NCBI RefSeq assembly: GCF_029784155.1
Contig: NC_073691.1
Location: 134,226,394-134,290,393 of the forward strand
DNA from: Uranotaenia lowii
Lineage: Eukaryota > Arthropoda > Insecta > Diptera > Culicidae
Direction of reading: 5' to 3'
Length of the DNA stretch: 64,000 nt
This document shows positions 45,957-54,972 of this stretch, piece by piece. Position 1 is the stretch's first letter. Each line of letters begins with the position of its first letter. The translations under genes were made by a program, and so were the position numbers. The notes beneath the pieces are model-generated. The model worked only from the letters and a program-made list of their open reading frames with translations, was not told where the DNA came from and ran no database searches.

Positions 45957-46593
45957 CACGCTCCTTTTTTTAAACTCAAAATTAAGTAGTTCTGGTTTAA
46001 AACAGCACTTCAGTGGCAGCCCTCAACTTTGAGATTGACTGGGTAATCGCAAAACTAAGTTCTGATAGGCATACTCAATACTAAGTTCCGCAGCCGAACT
46101 CAAATTTATTCTTTTTATTCGAGGGTTGTTTATTTTCAGGGAATTGAAGGATGGTTAAAATTTTCCGGATGTTACTTCCCACGGGAAGTAAATAACATCT
46201 GGAAGTTTCAGGACATTCCAAGCCGCTCACCATAAGATGACAATGACGGATAGAATTTACGCTGACACGGTGGACATTCCATTGAGTTCCTTCATAGTCT
46301 TCCGGTAATTGTTCCGGAACGACAAAATTTTGCGTCGTGTTGGTTGGTTATTGTTCCTGTTCGAAGTGAACTCGCTTAGTGTTCTCAATCCAACAAAAAG
46401 AGTTAAATTTTTAGTTCATAAGGTCGAACTCAGCTTTGATCCCTCGCTAAAGGAAAAAAGGTATCAATTTTGAGTTCGCAGTTCGAACTCCGTTTTGAAC
46501 CATCGCAAGGAGGAAAATGGGAACTTAACATTGAATCGAACTATGTTTTGAACCTCGGTCGTACTTAATTTTGAGTTAAAATAAAGGAGCGTG
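45957..46593 (+). mobile_element. CAC...GTG TIR element with GAACTC repeats (copy E)
   Basis: Starts CACGCTCCTTTTTTTAAACT and ends with its inverse match AGTTAAAATAAAGGAGCGTG, flanked by AA (45955-45956 and 46594-46595). The inner CAAAATTAAGTA/TACTTAATTTTG also pairs. GAACTC, GTTCGAACTC and AGTTC motifs recur at both ends. Part of its right half has a diverged copy at 57218-57462. Confidence 0.75.
46140..46235 (+). CDS. Putative terminal exon in element E
   Basis: An acceptor (TTATTTTCAG ending at 46139, after a T-rich tract) is followed by 31 open codons and TAA at 46233-46235. The peptide reads GIEGWLKFSGCYFPREVNNI at its start and continues WKFQDIPSRS. Its varied, non-repetitive composition looks protein-like. 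A weak donor (GGGTAATC) near 46039 could define a 95-bp intron. No start codon or AATAAA is evident. No known domain. Confidence 0.3.
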   Translation, partial: GIEGWLKFSGCYFPREVNNIWKFQDIPSRSP

Positions 46594-46639
46594 AAAATGA
46601 CACTATTGGTAGTTTTAAGGCTTGTATTTTTTTTCAGGC

Positions 46640-49362
46640 GCATCAAAATAAAACAATTTCTTCGGGGCCCACTGGGGAACACAAGACACAAGCCGGGCAA
46701 GTCCTGCTTTACTCTGGCATACGAGAAGAACATGCTACTCGGGAACGAGGAGTTGGTTTCCTGTTCAGCCCGCAGGCCTACGCCGCCCTCATTAGATGGG
46801 AACCGATAAACGAAAGAATAATCGTAGCCAGATTCAGAACACGGGTTAGAAACCTTACAATGGTCCAGTGTTATTCGCCAACTGACGTTGCCGATTTGCA
46901 GGAGAAAGAGCAGTTTTACAGTCAACTGAACAGCGTGGTATAGAAAATTCCGAAGTGTGACATTCAAATCCATTTGGGCGACTTCAACGCAAAGATTGGC
47001 TCCGACAATCAGGACCTTGAGCGCATCATGGGGCGCCATGGCCTCGGACAGATGAGCGAAAACGGAGAGCTGTTTGTAGAATTTTGTGGCAACAACAACA
47101 TGGTGATCGGTGGATCGCTCTTCCCCCATCGACCAGCACATAAGGTCACTTGGGTATCCCGAGATGGCCGAAGAGAAAATCAAATTGACCACATCTGCAT
47201 CAGCCGAAAATGGAGAATGAGCCTTCTTGATGTCCGCAACAAACGAAGCGCAGACATTGCATCTGACCATCACCTCGTCCTTGGCAAGATACGACTGAGA
47301 GTTGCGCGTGTCCAACGGCGCGAGGAGAAAGTCGGGTGTAGATACGACGTCCGCCGGTTGGAGAATCCAGAAGTGAAAAGGGCATACGTTGAACAGCTAG
47401 AATCCCGAGCCTCGGAGCTGCCGACAGACGGAACAGTCGAAGAACAGTGGTGTGGAATCAAGAATGCCTTTATCACGACGAGCCATGGTACTCTCGGTAA
47501 AGTTTGTGGAAGAAGAAGTGAATGGTTGTCGGATGAAACTTGGAGGATGGTCGATGATCGGAGAAAGGCGAAAGTCGGAATTGAGCAGGCATGTACCGGG
47601 TCAGCCAAAGCAGCTACCTGCTTACGATATGCGGAGCTGGAAAAGGCAGTTAAACGAGCTTGTAGACAAGACAAGAGAGCCTGGACAAACTCCCTAGCCG
47701 AAGTGGGAGAAAGAGCCGCCGCCAATGGAGATATCCGATTACTTTATGACATTTCTCGCCGCCTCAGTGGTGCAAGGACTAATGCAAGAATGCCGCTGAA
47801 AGACCGAGCAGGTCAGTTATTGGCCGATCAAACAGATCAGCTCAAACGATGGACTGAGCACTTCGAACAACTCTTCCGAGTCACGAATAGCGATGGCCAA
47901 CAAAATCTGCAGCTCGAAGCGCCAACAGTAAGTCTCATAAATGGCGTCAACTCGGAAGCGCCCTCGCTGGCTGGAATAGAAGCGGCAATCAAAAACATGA
48001 AATCCAACAAAGCACCTGGGATAGATTGCATCCCTGCTGAAATGCTGAAAGCCGACCCTGCCCTGTCAGCACAAATGTTACACCGTCTTTTCGCTGACAT
48101 CTGGGATACTGCAACATTCCCGGCCGAATGGATGCAGGGTATCCTCGTAAAGGTCCCGAAGAAAGGAGACCTGACAGAGTGCGGTAACCGGCGAGGCATA
48201 ACGTTGATCTGTACAACCCTCAAAGCACTCTGCAAAGTGATCCTGAACAGGATCCAGGAGAAAATCGACGCTACACTCCGACGGCAACAAGCTGGATTCC
48301 GATCCGGACGATCATGTGTGGATTACATTACAACGCTACGAATCATACTGGAACAAATCAACGAATTCCAGGACGCTCTTCTGCTGGTTTTCGTTGATTT
48401 CGAAAAGCATTCGACCGACTTAACCATGAAAATATCTGGGCGGCTCTAAGTCGAAGAGGAGTACCAGAGAAACTAGTCCATCTCATCGAAGCACAATACG
48501 AGGCATTTTCGTGCAAGGTCTTGCACGACGGTGTCTTGTCCGAACCAATCCCGGTAACTGCTGGAGTAAGACAAGGATGTATTTTGTCACTGCTGCTTTT
48601 TCTCATCGTAATGGATGAGATCTTGACTGGATCGATTGACTGTAGACCAAACCGAGGTTTGCCGTGGAATCCTTCAACAATGGAGCAACTGAACGACCTT
48701 GACCTGGCTGACGATATTGTTTTGCTCGCACAAATACAACAAGACATGCAGAGCAAACTCGACGACCTCACCGAAAGTTCCAAGGCAGCAGGTCTCAAAG
48801 TCAATGTCAGAAAGACCAAGTCGATGGAGATCAACACAGGAAATCCCTCCAGTTTCATAGTAGCTGGGCAACAAGTTGAGAAAGTGGAGTGCTTCCAGTA
48901 TCTTGGTAGCCAGATGACGCCTGATGGTGGTAACAGGAAAGACATCGAAACCCAGATCAGAATGGCCCGATTTGCATATGCGAGTCTCTGAAACATCTGG
49001 CGGTCACGCCAGATCTCTCTACGAACGAAAATCCGAATCTTCAACTCAAACGTCAAATCCGTATTGCTGTACGGGTGCGAAACTTGGTGCACATATGCGG
49101 TGACGACGCGAAAACTGCAAGTATTTGTAAACCGCTGCCTGCGGATTATCATCCGCGCTTGGTGGCCTGGCAACTGGATCTCGAATGAGGAACTACATCG
49201 CCGGTGTCATCAAAAGGCGCTAGACATCGAGATTCGGGAACGTAAGTGGAGATGGATTGGGCACACGCTACGAAGAGATGAAAACGAGATTTGCAGAGAG
49301 GTGCTAGATTGGAATCCAGAAGGTCATCAAAGTAGAGGCAGACCCAGAAACTCGTGGCGGTT
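46640..49362 (+). mobile_element. RTE-type LINE, plus strand, truncated at both ends
   Basis: Begins within the endonuclease domain shortly after the CAC...GTG element E. It ends abruptly in the C-terminal GRPRNSWR motif at 49362, where a TTAA-family MITE begins. The protein differs from the RTE-type LINE at 37358-40590, so a second family is present. Confidence 0.85.
46660..49362 (+). pseudogene. RTE-type endonuclease-reverse transcriptase with stop and frameshifts
   Basis: Endonuclease: LYSGIREEHA and RWEPINERIIVARF, then an in-frame TAG at 46941-46943, then HLGDFNAKIGSDN, HKVTWVSRDG, NQIDHICIS and ADIASDHHLVLGKI. Linker: RRSEWLSDETWRMVDDRRKAK. RT: NMKSNKAPGIDCIPAEMLKA, WMQGILVKVPKKGDLTECGN, RRQQAGFRSGRSCVDYI and LLVFVDFEK. 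A frame change falls near 48405, in the middle of the FEKAFD motif. Then GVRQGCILS, the catalytic LADD (about 48705), VECFQYLGSQ, a stop near 48990, MLYGCETW, and RKWRWIGHTLRRDENEI. Most of the protein remains, but three or more lesions inactivate it. Confidence 0.9.
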
Positions 49363-50275
49363 TTTATGGTCTTTCCTTGAAAGCCCAGAAAACAAATCTC
49401 CCTTATCAGACCTTGAGTGCCAATTTGACACTCCAGAAGCAAAAAATACTTCTAAATCGTTTCCGCTGCTGTCATTTTTATCAAAAAATACATCAAATGC
49501 TTTTTAAATAAAAAAAATCCGAAAAACCATCCTTTACTAAAACTAGCGTAAGTCACATATGGTTACTCAAAAAAAAAAAATTGCATCAGATATCGTGAAA
49601 GCTGAAGTTTAAAGCTATACGATGGAATATCGAAAACAATTTTAATTTTTTTGAATTAAAAAATGAAATCTTTAAAGCTTAGTTTTCATTTCACCTCTTG
49701 GAAAGCTGCCTGAGAGATGAAGAAATTGTTTTGAAAATACGGCTATAAAACTTATGTTATGTACTTCCAACATTCCAATTCCAAATTCTCTACGTATCCA
49801 AAATCTAATGATGGCAAAATGTTGGAAATAACATGAATTTTAAGCCGTAATTTTTAAACAATTTTTCCATCTCTAAAACAGATTTTACAAGAGTTGAAAT
49901 GAAAACAGCGTTTTTTGGACTACTTTTTTTTTTAAATTTTGTTCGTTGAAAAAAATGTGAAAATTGTTCTCGATAAACCATCGCATTGCTTTTAACTTAA
50001 GCTTTAAACCATTTTTTTTGTGTAAATCATATGTGGCTAAATGTAGTTTAAGGGCTTGTGATATAGCTCAGTTGGCAAATCAGTTGCTTCCTGAGCCGAT
50101 GTCCGTGAGTTCGAGCCCAACATCGATTACAGTTGAACTGGATAAGATTTTAAATGATTGTCCGCCAACTGCATCGTTGATACAAGTCGCAAATGACATA
50201 AAAATGTTGAAACGACTATAATCGAAACAAACAAAAAATTAAGGTAGTTTTAGTAAAGGATGTTTTTTCGCATTT
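49363..50275. mobile_element. TTAA-family MITE relative with a nested SINE
   Basis: Sequence from 49363 shares wording with 23110-23320 (AGT.CCAATTTGACACT) and with the palindromic MITE at 14705 (GAAAGCTGAAGTT.AAAGCTAT). ATCCTTTACTAAAACTA near 49530 pairs with TAGTTTTAGTAAAGGAT near 50243. The SINE at 50052-50220 sits in the right part. Confidence 0.6.
50052..50220 (+). mobile_element. tRNA-derived SINE
   Basis: A box TAGCTCAGTTGG at 50064-50075 and B box GAGTTCGAGCCC at 50107-50118, with tRNA-like spacing of 31 bases, are followed by an unrelated body. The head looks tRNA-like (gatatagctcagttggcaaa), but the acceptor stem does not close, so this is a SINE. Confidence 0.75.
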
Positions 50276-50688
50276 TTTTTATTGTATTGCAAAGAAACAA
50301 ATAAATGCAGCTGTATAAATGTCCAAAGCATTTTTTACTGAAACTAAAATGTTTCTATTGATGTATTAAGAGATGCTTAATTTTTTAATCACACGGAGAA
50401 AAACACTCACGATTTACCAATACTGAAAGTTTCTTTTGACCTTTTGTGGCCATCATGCCATTATTTCCATTATATTTTGATTGAAAAAGGGAAATTATAG
50501 CGATCAATAAGCGGTCAGCGATATGTTATCGTAAGAATTGTTGGCTCCAAAACTTCTTTGAAGCTTGATTGGTAAGATTTTCAACTTGAAAACAAATTGT
50601 GAGATGCGTAAACTTAAACAAAATTTTTAATGATTTTCTAGCTGGTTAATGTTATCCAGGTGATCTAAAAACCTCCAATTTACGGTGA
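50276..50688. other. No recognisable gene
   Basis: AT-rich sequence, nothing supported. Confidence 0.5.
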
Positions 50689-50940
50689 AGACCCCGTTCG
50701 ATTTTAGTACCGTTCCATTTTGAAACAGTCGTGCTGAACAACAATGAATTTCTCTGCAAAAAATTCATATAATTGATCCAACCTAATAAATTTCAAGATA
50801 ATTTAATATTTAGCTTTGATTTAGATGAAATTATAATAAAAAAAAATTAAAAATAAGTACAAAACAATGTTCAATTTCTACAGCATACGATTTTGGCAAC
50901 AGAAAATGTACGGGCGTGTTGCCAAAATCGAACGAGGTCT
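50689..50940. mobile_element. Small MITE with ACCCCGTTCGATTTT ends
   Basis: AGACCCCGTTCGATTTTAG at the left pairs with CAAAATCGAACGAGGTCT at the right. A second GATTTTGGCAAC/GTTGCCAAAATC pair lies inside the right end. Related sequence occurs at 26200-26265. It is 252 bp; the duplication is not resolved. Confidence 0.65.
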
Positions 50941-51622
50941 GGTCCATCAACTTGTGGTTAGCCTAGCTGCGGCATTTTTTTATCATAAACTTTAAATTTT
51001 TAAAATGTTTTAAAAATGCTTCAAATTTTGCTTCTGCAAAGAGAAATATTTTGTCAACGAAAGAAATACTTTTCTTCCGATTTCGGGAAATGAATCCGTT
51101 CTGCTATGGCGCTACCGGTAGTGACCGACCGGATCGAACGAAAATTGTCCCTAGAAACTCGCGGCTAAGCGGCTTGAAATCAATTTCTGATGGTGGCTGA
51201 TTTTTCGCCTCCATCCAGGTATGCAGTTTGCTTCTGTGCACTTGAAACTTTACTCAGCTGCCACCGGCCACGAAGGCAAACAACAATTGACACTCAAATT
51301 GACTGGGTTTTCTGTATGGCTGCTACTTTTCTGAGTGCTCGAAGCCAAGAAGAAAACAAGAAAAAAACGGTCGAGTTTTCCACGGTAGCATAACACGACT
51401 TTCTTTCTGACCCGCCAAACACTTTTCCTTCACGGTTACGTTATGCATTCATGGCTCTGGCTGTTGTAGGCCTGGCCGAGGTACCTGTCAATGGCAATGG
51501 CTACGTCACAGACACCGATTCTCAAAATATGGTTCAATGGAGTCGTCGTAGGGCTGGAGAAAATGGGAAACTCATTGAGGTCCCTCATGCGTTATTAGCG
51601 TCTGTTTTTGCATCAATGTCTC
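50941..51622. other. Upstream region of the Osiris-type gene, no coding sequence supported
   Basis: The sequence is less AT-rich than its surroundings from about 51060, contains no paired transposon ends, and leads into the TATA box below. It probably holds regulatory host DNA. An ORF at 51190-51393 has no recognisable domain. Confidence 0.45.
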
Positions 51623-51660
51623 TATAAAACGATTGCTCTGGATGAATGGAGTCAACAGTT
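51623..51660 (+). promoter_or_regulatory. TATA box and initiator-like element
   Basis: TATAAAA at 51623-51629 is followed by AACAGTT at about 51654-51660, resembling the arthropod initiator with +1 near 51657. Spacing of about 34 bases from the first T is slightly long. The implied 5' UTR is about 210 bases to the ATG at 51870. Confidence 0.5.
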
Positions 51661-51869
51661 GTCGTTGGGCGTTGAAGGTTTCCGATTCGGAAGTGTAAAG
51701 AATCTTGCAGCAGTTTGTGGGACTTTGTTTTTTTTTTCTTTGCTAGTGTTTTGTATCCAAGACTTGTTGAGCTCGGTTGAGATAATTGGACCTGCTTCCA
51801 GGAAGAGGTGCCTTTGCTAAGCTCGGAGAGTTCAGTGCATAACATTGTTAAGAGTTCTAACTAATTGAG

Positions 51870-52358
51870 ATGGCTGGAATAAGTAGGAACGTGCCCGTGC
51901 TCCTGCTGGCCATGGTTTTAGTGAGCTGTGTGTGGGTGGATCCGGTCCAGGGCAACAAAGACTGTTCGGATGCTGAAAGTACCTTCCTGTGCTATGGCCG
52001 GCAGATGCTGAGAACAGTTCTCAAGCGGCTGGCCAATGAACGCTCCCTGAGACTTATGCCCGGAATAGAAATCGTTGAAATTAGCCACAGTCCGGAGGAA
52101 CGTGAGCGGGCTTTTAACGAAGTTGACGGATCCGACGGTGCGAGCGGGGGTGGGCCAGTTGGAATCTTGCAGCGGGTGGCTCGATATTTGGCTAACCATG
52201 AGCTTAAGATCAATCTGGGCGAGCTGGCCCGGAGAAGCGATCTGCAGGATGTGGTTCGCAGTACGCTGAAAACGATGAGCCAAGATGTGTTGGGAGGCGA
52301 CTTGGAAGGTAACATTATCGAAGAAAAAATACAGACACACCCGTTCCTAATTGAATAA
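51870..52358 (+). CDS. Osiris family (DUF1676) secreted/membrane protein, N-terminal exon
   Basis: The ORF has 162 codons from ATG (context TTGAGATGG). Residues 1-28 form a signal peptide (LLLAMVLVSCVWV, cleavage near VQG/NK). The two-cysteine region is Cys32 and Cys41 (DCSDAESTFLC). It is followed by LRTVLKRLANERSLRLMPGIEIVEI and RVARYLANHELKINLGEL, matching the first half of DUF1676. Osiris proteins normally continue with a basic stretch, a transmembrane segment and an AQXLAY motif, usually 200-300 residues in total; these are missing. A donor-like GAAG/GTAACA at 52308-52309 would end exon 1 after residue 146, placing the rest downstream. Alternatively, the frame runs to GAA TAA, which overlaps an AATAAA signal. 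Osiris proteins act in insect cuticle and trachea. The member cannot be named. Confidence 0.75.
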   Translation: MAGISRNVPVLLLAMVLVSCVWVDPVQGNKDCSDAESTFLCYGRQMLRTVLKRLANERSLRLMPGIEIVEISHSPEERERAFNEVDGSDGASGGGPVGILQRVARYLANHELKINLGELARRSDLQDVVRSTLKTMSQDVLGGDLEGNIIEEKIQTHPFLIE

Positions 52359-52890
52359 AAGGAAGCAAACGCTATCTGTTTCCGATGGGGAAGCTTTTTC
52401 TCATCGATTTTAATTGCTCGAACGAGGGTTCTTGAGAGGTGAAAATTGTTCTACATGGAAAACACGAATCTCATAAGGAATTCCAATGTTGTGGTTTGCG
52501 ATTAAGGTTCCAATTGTTGCTCTCTTTTTGTTCTTTGCTCCCTTGTGCTCAGATCAATAATTCATGAATAATTAACACGAACAGGGTCGATTCGATAATC
52601 TACAAAGGATATTTCGAAACTGCTTTATTAGAGATATAGGTACGCAGATTCAAACAAAACTTAGCGTTTTTTAGCCAAACGTCTATCGAAGATTGAAATT
52701 ACTGACAAAGTTTTGTGCCTTTAATTAAGTTTTTTTTTTAAATTTTTATCTTGAAATGTGGCACTTGATAAGGATTTTCTCGATTGCTTATAATTCAAAT
52801 ATTTTGATTGAGGAAGGAACAAATATCTCAGCTTTCTCAATTTTAATCTTTGATGGCCATTTTTATTTTATTGGAACTGTAGTATTGCAA
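52359..52890. other. No recognisable gene; possible Osiris intron or 3' flank
   Basis: Ordinary AT-rich sequence. No exon with a transmembrane segment or AQXLAY-like motif was seen. Confidence 0.5.
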
Positions 52891-53979
52891 GGGGCGGTTT
52901 ACTAATTTCGTAAGCACAAAGGGGGTGGGGGGTTTTCATATTTGCTTACGATCTCTTACAAGGGGCTAGGGGGGGGGGGGGGGTTACCAAAAATCTTACG
53001 TAAGAAATGTTACATTAAAAATTCATCACAGGCGCAGCCATACGAAACCAGGTTTTTTTACTCACTACCTATTTGCTGGTTACTTTTGTTGTTATGTTAT
53101 TTATCTTTTAAAGCCTTTGAATCAATAAAAAAGAATGCAGGTTCTATAAAATTGATAGAAAACCAATTCAAACCAACATGCCATCAAAAACACTAAATCA
53201 AATTGTTAAAAAAGATCGTCGCTTTTCGCTTTCCGTCATAACAATCTTTTTAATTGAGAAATTTATAGAAACAAAAAGGAAAATGGCGCGTTGTAAAACC
53301 ACGATTTGAATCCATCATATTCCGAAAATGACTTCATCCAGAAAAAATCTTTAAAAATCAATATAAAGCACTTTACCTAATGCATTTCTAGACAGTTTTT
53401 TCAGATATAGACACTATCAACTTTAAATTTTACAAACGATTTACCAAAAAATTCTAAAACTTATCGCTTACTGCTGAATGAGTCTGAGCTTTTAGGTTAA
53501 TTGACAACGTGATTGTCGTTAATCATTTTTGCCCCCATTCTAGTGTTATAGAATGTTTTTTTAAAGATCTTTCTTTTTTAAATTGGAATTTAGATTTTAT
53601 ATTGTTTATTCGATTGTGGAAATTTGTTGAAAATCATTGTTACCCCCAACAAGCTACGTCTTGAATAATGTTTTCTTTAATCGTTTATAAATTTCATCTG
53701 TTGTTATGTATAGATTATGCTTTTCAAATACAGTTTTTTTTAAATTTTACTTAAAAAGTGCTTTGCTTTGAAGCATTTATGTATGTCACATTTTTAATAT
53801 TTTCAAGCTATTTTTGAAAAAAAAGTGTCAATTTCTCAAAGAATAAAAAACGTAAGATCTTACTAGGGGGGAGGGGGGGTTGGGTTTTAAAAATCTTGCT
53901 TTGTCTTACCAGGGGAGTAGGGGGGGGGGGGGGTTAAAAATTTCCACAATAGTGCTTACGTAATTGGTGAACGGACCCC
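52891..53979. mobile_element. TIR element with long G runs
   Basis: GGGGCGGTTTACTAATTTCG then TAAGCAC at the left matches the reverse complement of the right end (GTGCTTACGTAATTGG then TGAACGGACCCC). Both ends carry long plus-strand G runs (about 52921-52933, 52969-52983, 53865-53880 and 53917-53933), each preceded by a TCTTAC.AGGGG-type block, so these are direct and not inverted. No ORF supported. Confidence 0.7.
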
Positions 53980-53995
53980 AATGAGGCATTCTTTC

Positions 53996-54972
53996 CACGG
54001 AAAATAAAAAAAAGGTAAAATTTACCTTTTTGCGAGGTGAATTTTTTCCACCCCTCTTTCGAGGTAAATTTTACCTTTTTTTCATTCACCTAGCAAAAGG
54101 GTAAATTTTACCTTTTTTCAATTCACCTAGCAAAAAGGTAGATTTTACCATTTTCTCATTCACCTAGCAAAATAGTAAATAATACCGTTTTCCCATTCAC
54201 TGATTTAAAAGGTAAATGCTTGTTTGTTTGATTGGTTTCTTCAATAATAATTAATTTAAAAAAAACACAATTCATGAAAAAATTGGTATTTATTTGAAAT
54301 AAATAGGGAGTTACCTAATATTTATTTTTGAAATATATCACCGTGTTCTTTAAAAATTGTTGAGGCAAGTCCTTTGTTCGCCAAGCTTGTCAGGTCCGGC
54401 TTGTCCGGAATAATATCTGAAGGCTGACGGGAATACAACACGAAGCTCTGTGGGCCGATCTGAAACAAAAGCAAAGTATTATGAAGAGAACCAGCACAAC
54501 TAAATGAAATCTAAGAAAACACTTACCATTTTGTTCCGATTTTCACATATTGTGCACGAAGCAGAACTTGTTCCTCAACGGCAAAACAGCTTAACCTCAA
54601 TAAACGGATTCGTCAAATAGTTACTTTTTCCGAGATGATTTGTACCGTTTTGTTGAGCTCAATCCAGGTCAACTTCACCTCGCTACGAGGTAAGTTTTAC
54701 CTTATTTGGATTTACCTTTCTTTCTAGGTGAATTATACTTTTTGATTCAGCTCAATTCAGGTGAACTTCACCTCGCTACGAGGTGAAATTTACCTTTTTG
54801 GATTCACATTTTTTCTCGGTGAATTGTACCTTTTTTCATGCTTCGTTTCAGGTATATTTTACCTCGCTGTGAGGTGAGTTTCACCTCGAATAGGTAGAAG
54901 TTACCTTTTTGGCTTTTGCGAGCATTCACCTTTGCTGTCTCGGTAAATTTTACCTTTTTATTATTTTCCGTG
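53996..54972 (-). mobile_element. CAC...GTG TIR element with GGTAAAATTTACC repeats and a minigene
   Basis: Starts CACGGAAAATAA and ends TTATTTTCCGTG, flanked by TC (53994-53995 and 54973-54974). Both outer 250-bp regions are arrays of GGTAAA(A)TTTACC and GAGGTGAA(G)TTCACCTCG variants, well over a dozen in all. The centre has minus-strand gene-like sequence. Confidence 0.82.
54322..54574 (-). CDS. Unrecognised spliced ORF inside the GGTAAA element
   Basis: The minus-strand upstream exon segment 54574-54527 (ASCTICENRNKM) ends in a GTAAGT donor. A 67-bp intron ends TTTGTTTCAG at 54460. The terminal exon 54459-54322 has 45 codons plus TAA and starts IGPQSFVLYSRQPSDIIPDK, ending KEHGDIFQK. The stop adjoins AAATAAAT. 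The frames join in phase 0. Upstream of 54574 the same frame has a TGA and then about 30 more open codons, so the true start is unknown and the copy may be broken or have another exon. A CxxC pair in the first part is suggestive only. No known domain. Confidence 0.38.

Noticed and set aside
50052..50120. Possible tRNA gene
   Set aside because: A and B boxes are present but the acceptor stem does not pair and a long unrelated body follows, so it is called a SINE. The same applies at 40850-41022 and 57678-57850.
51918..52340. Minus-strand ORFs over the Osiris exon
   Set aside because: They are antisense shadows; the plus strand has the signal peptide and DUF1676 motifs.
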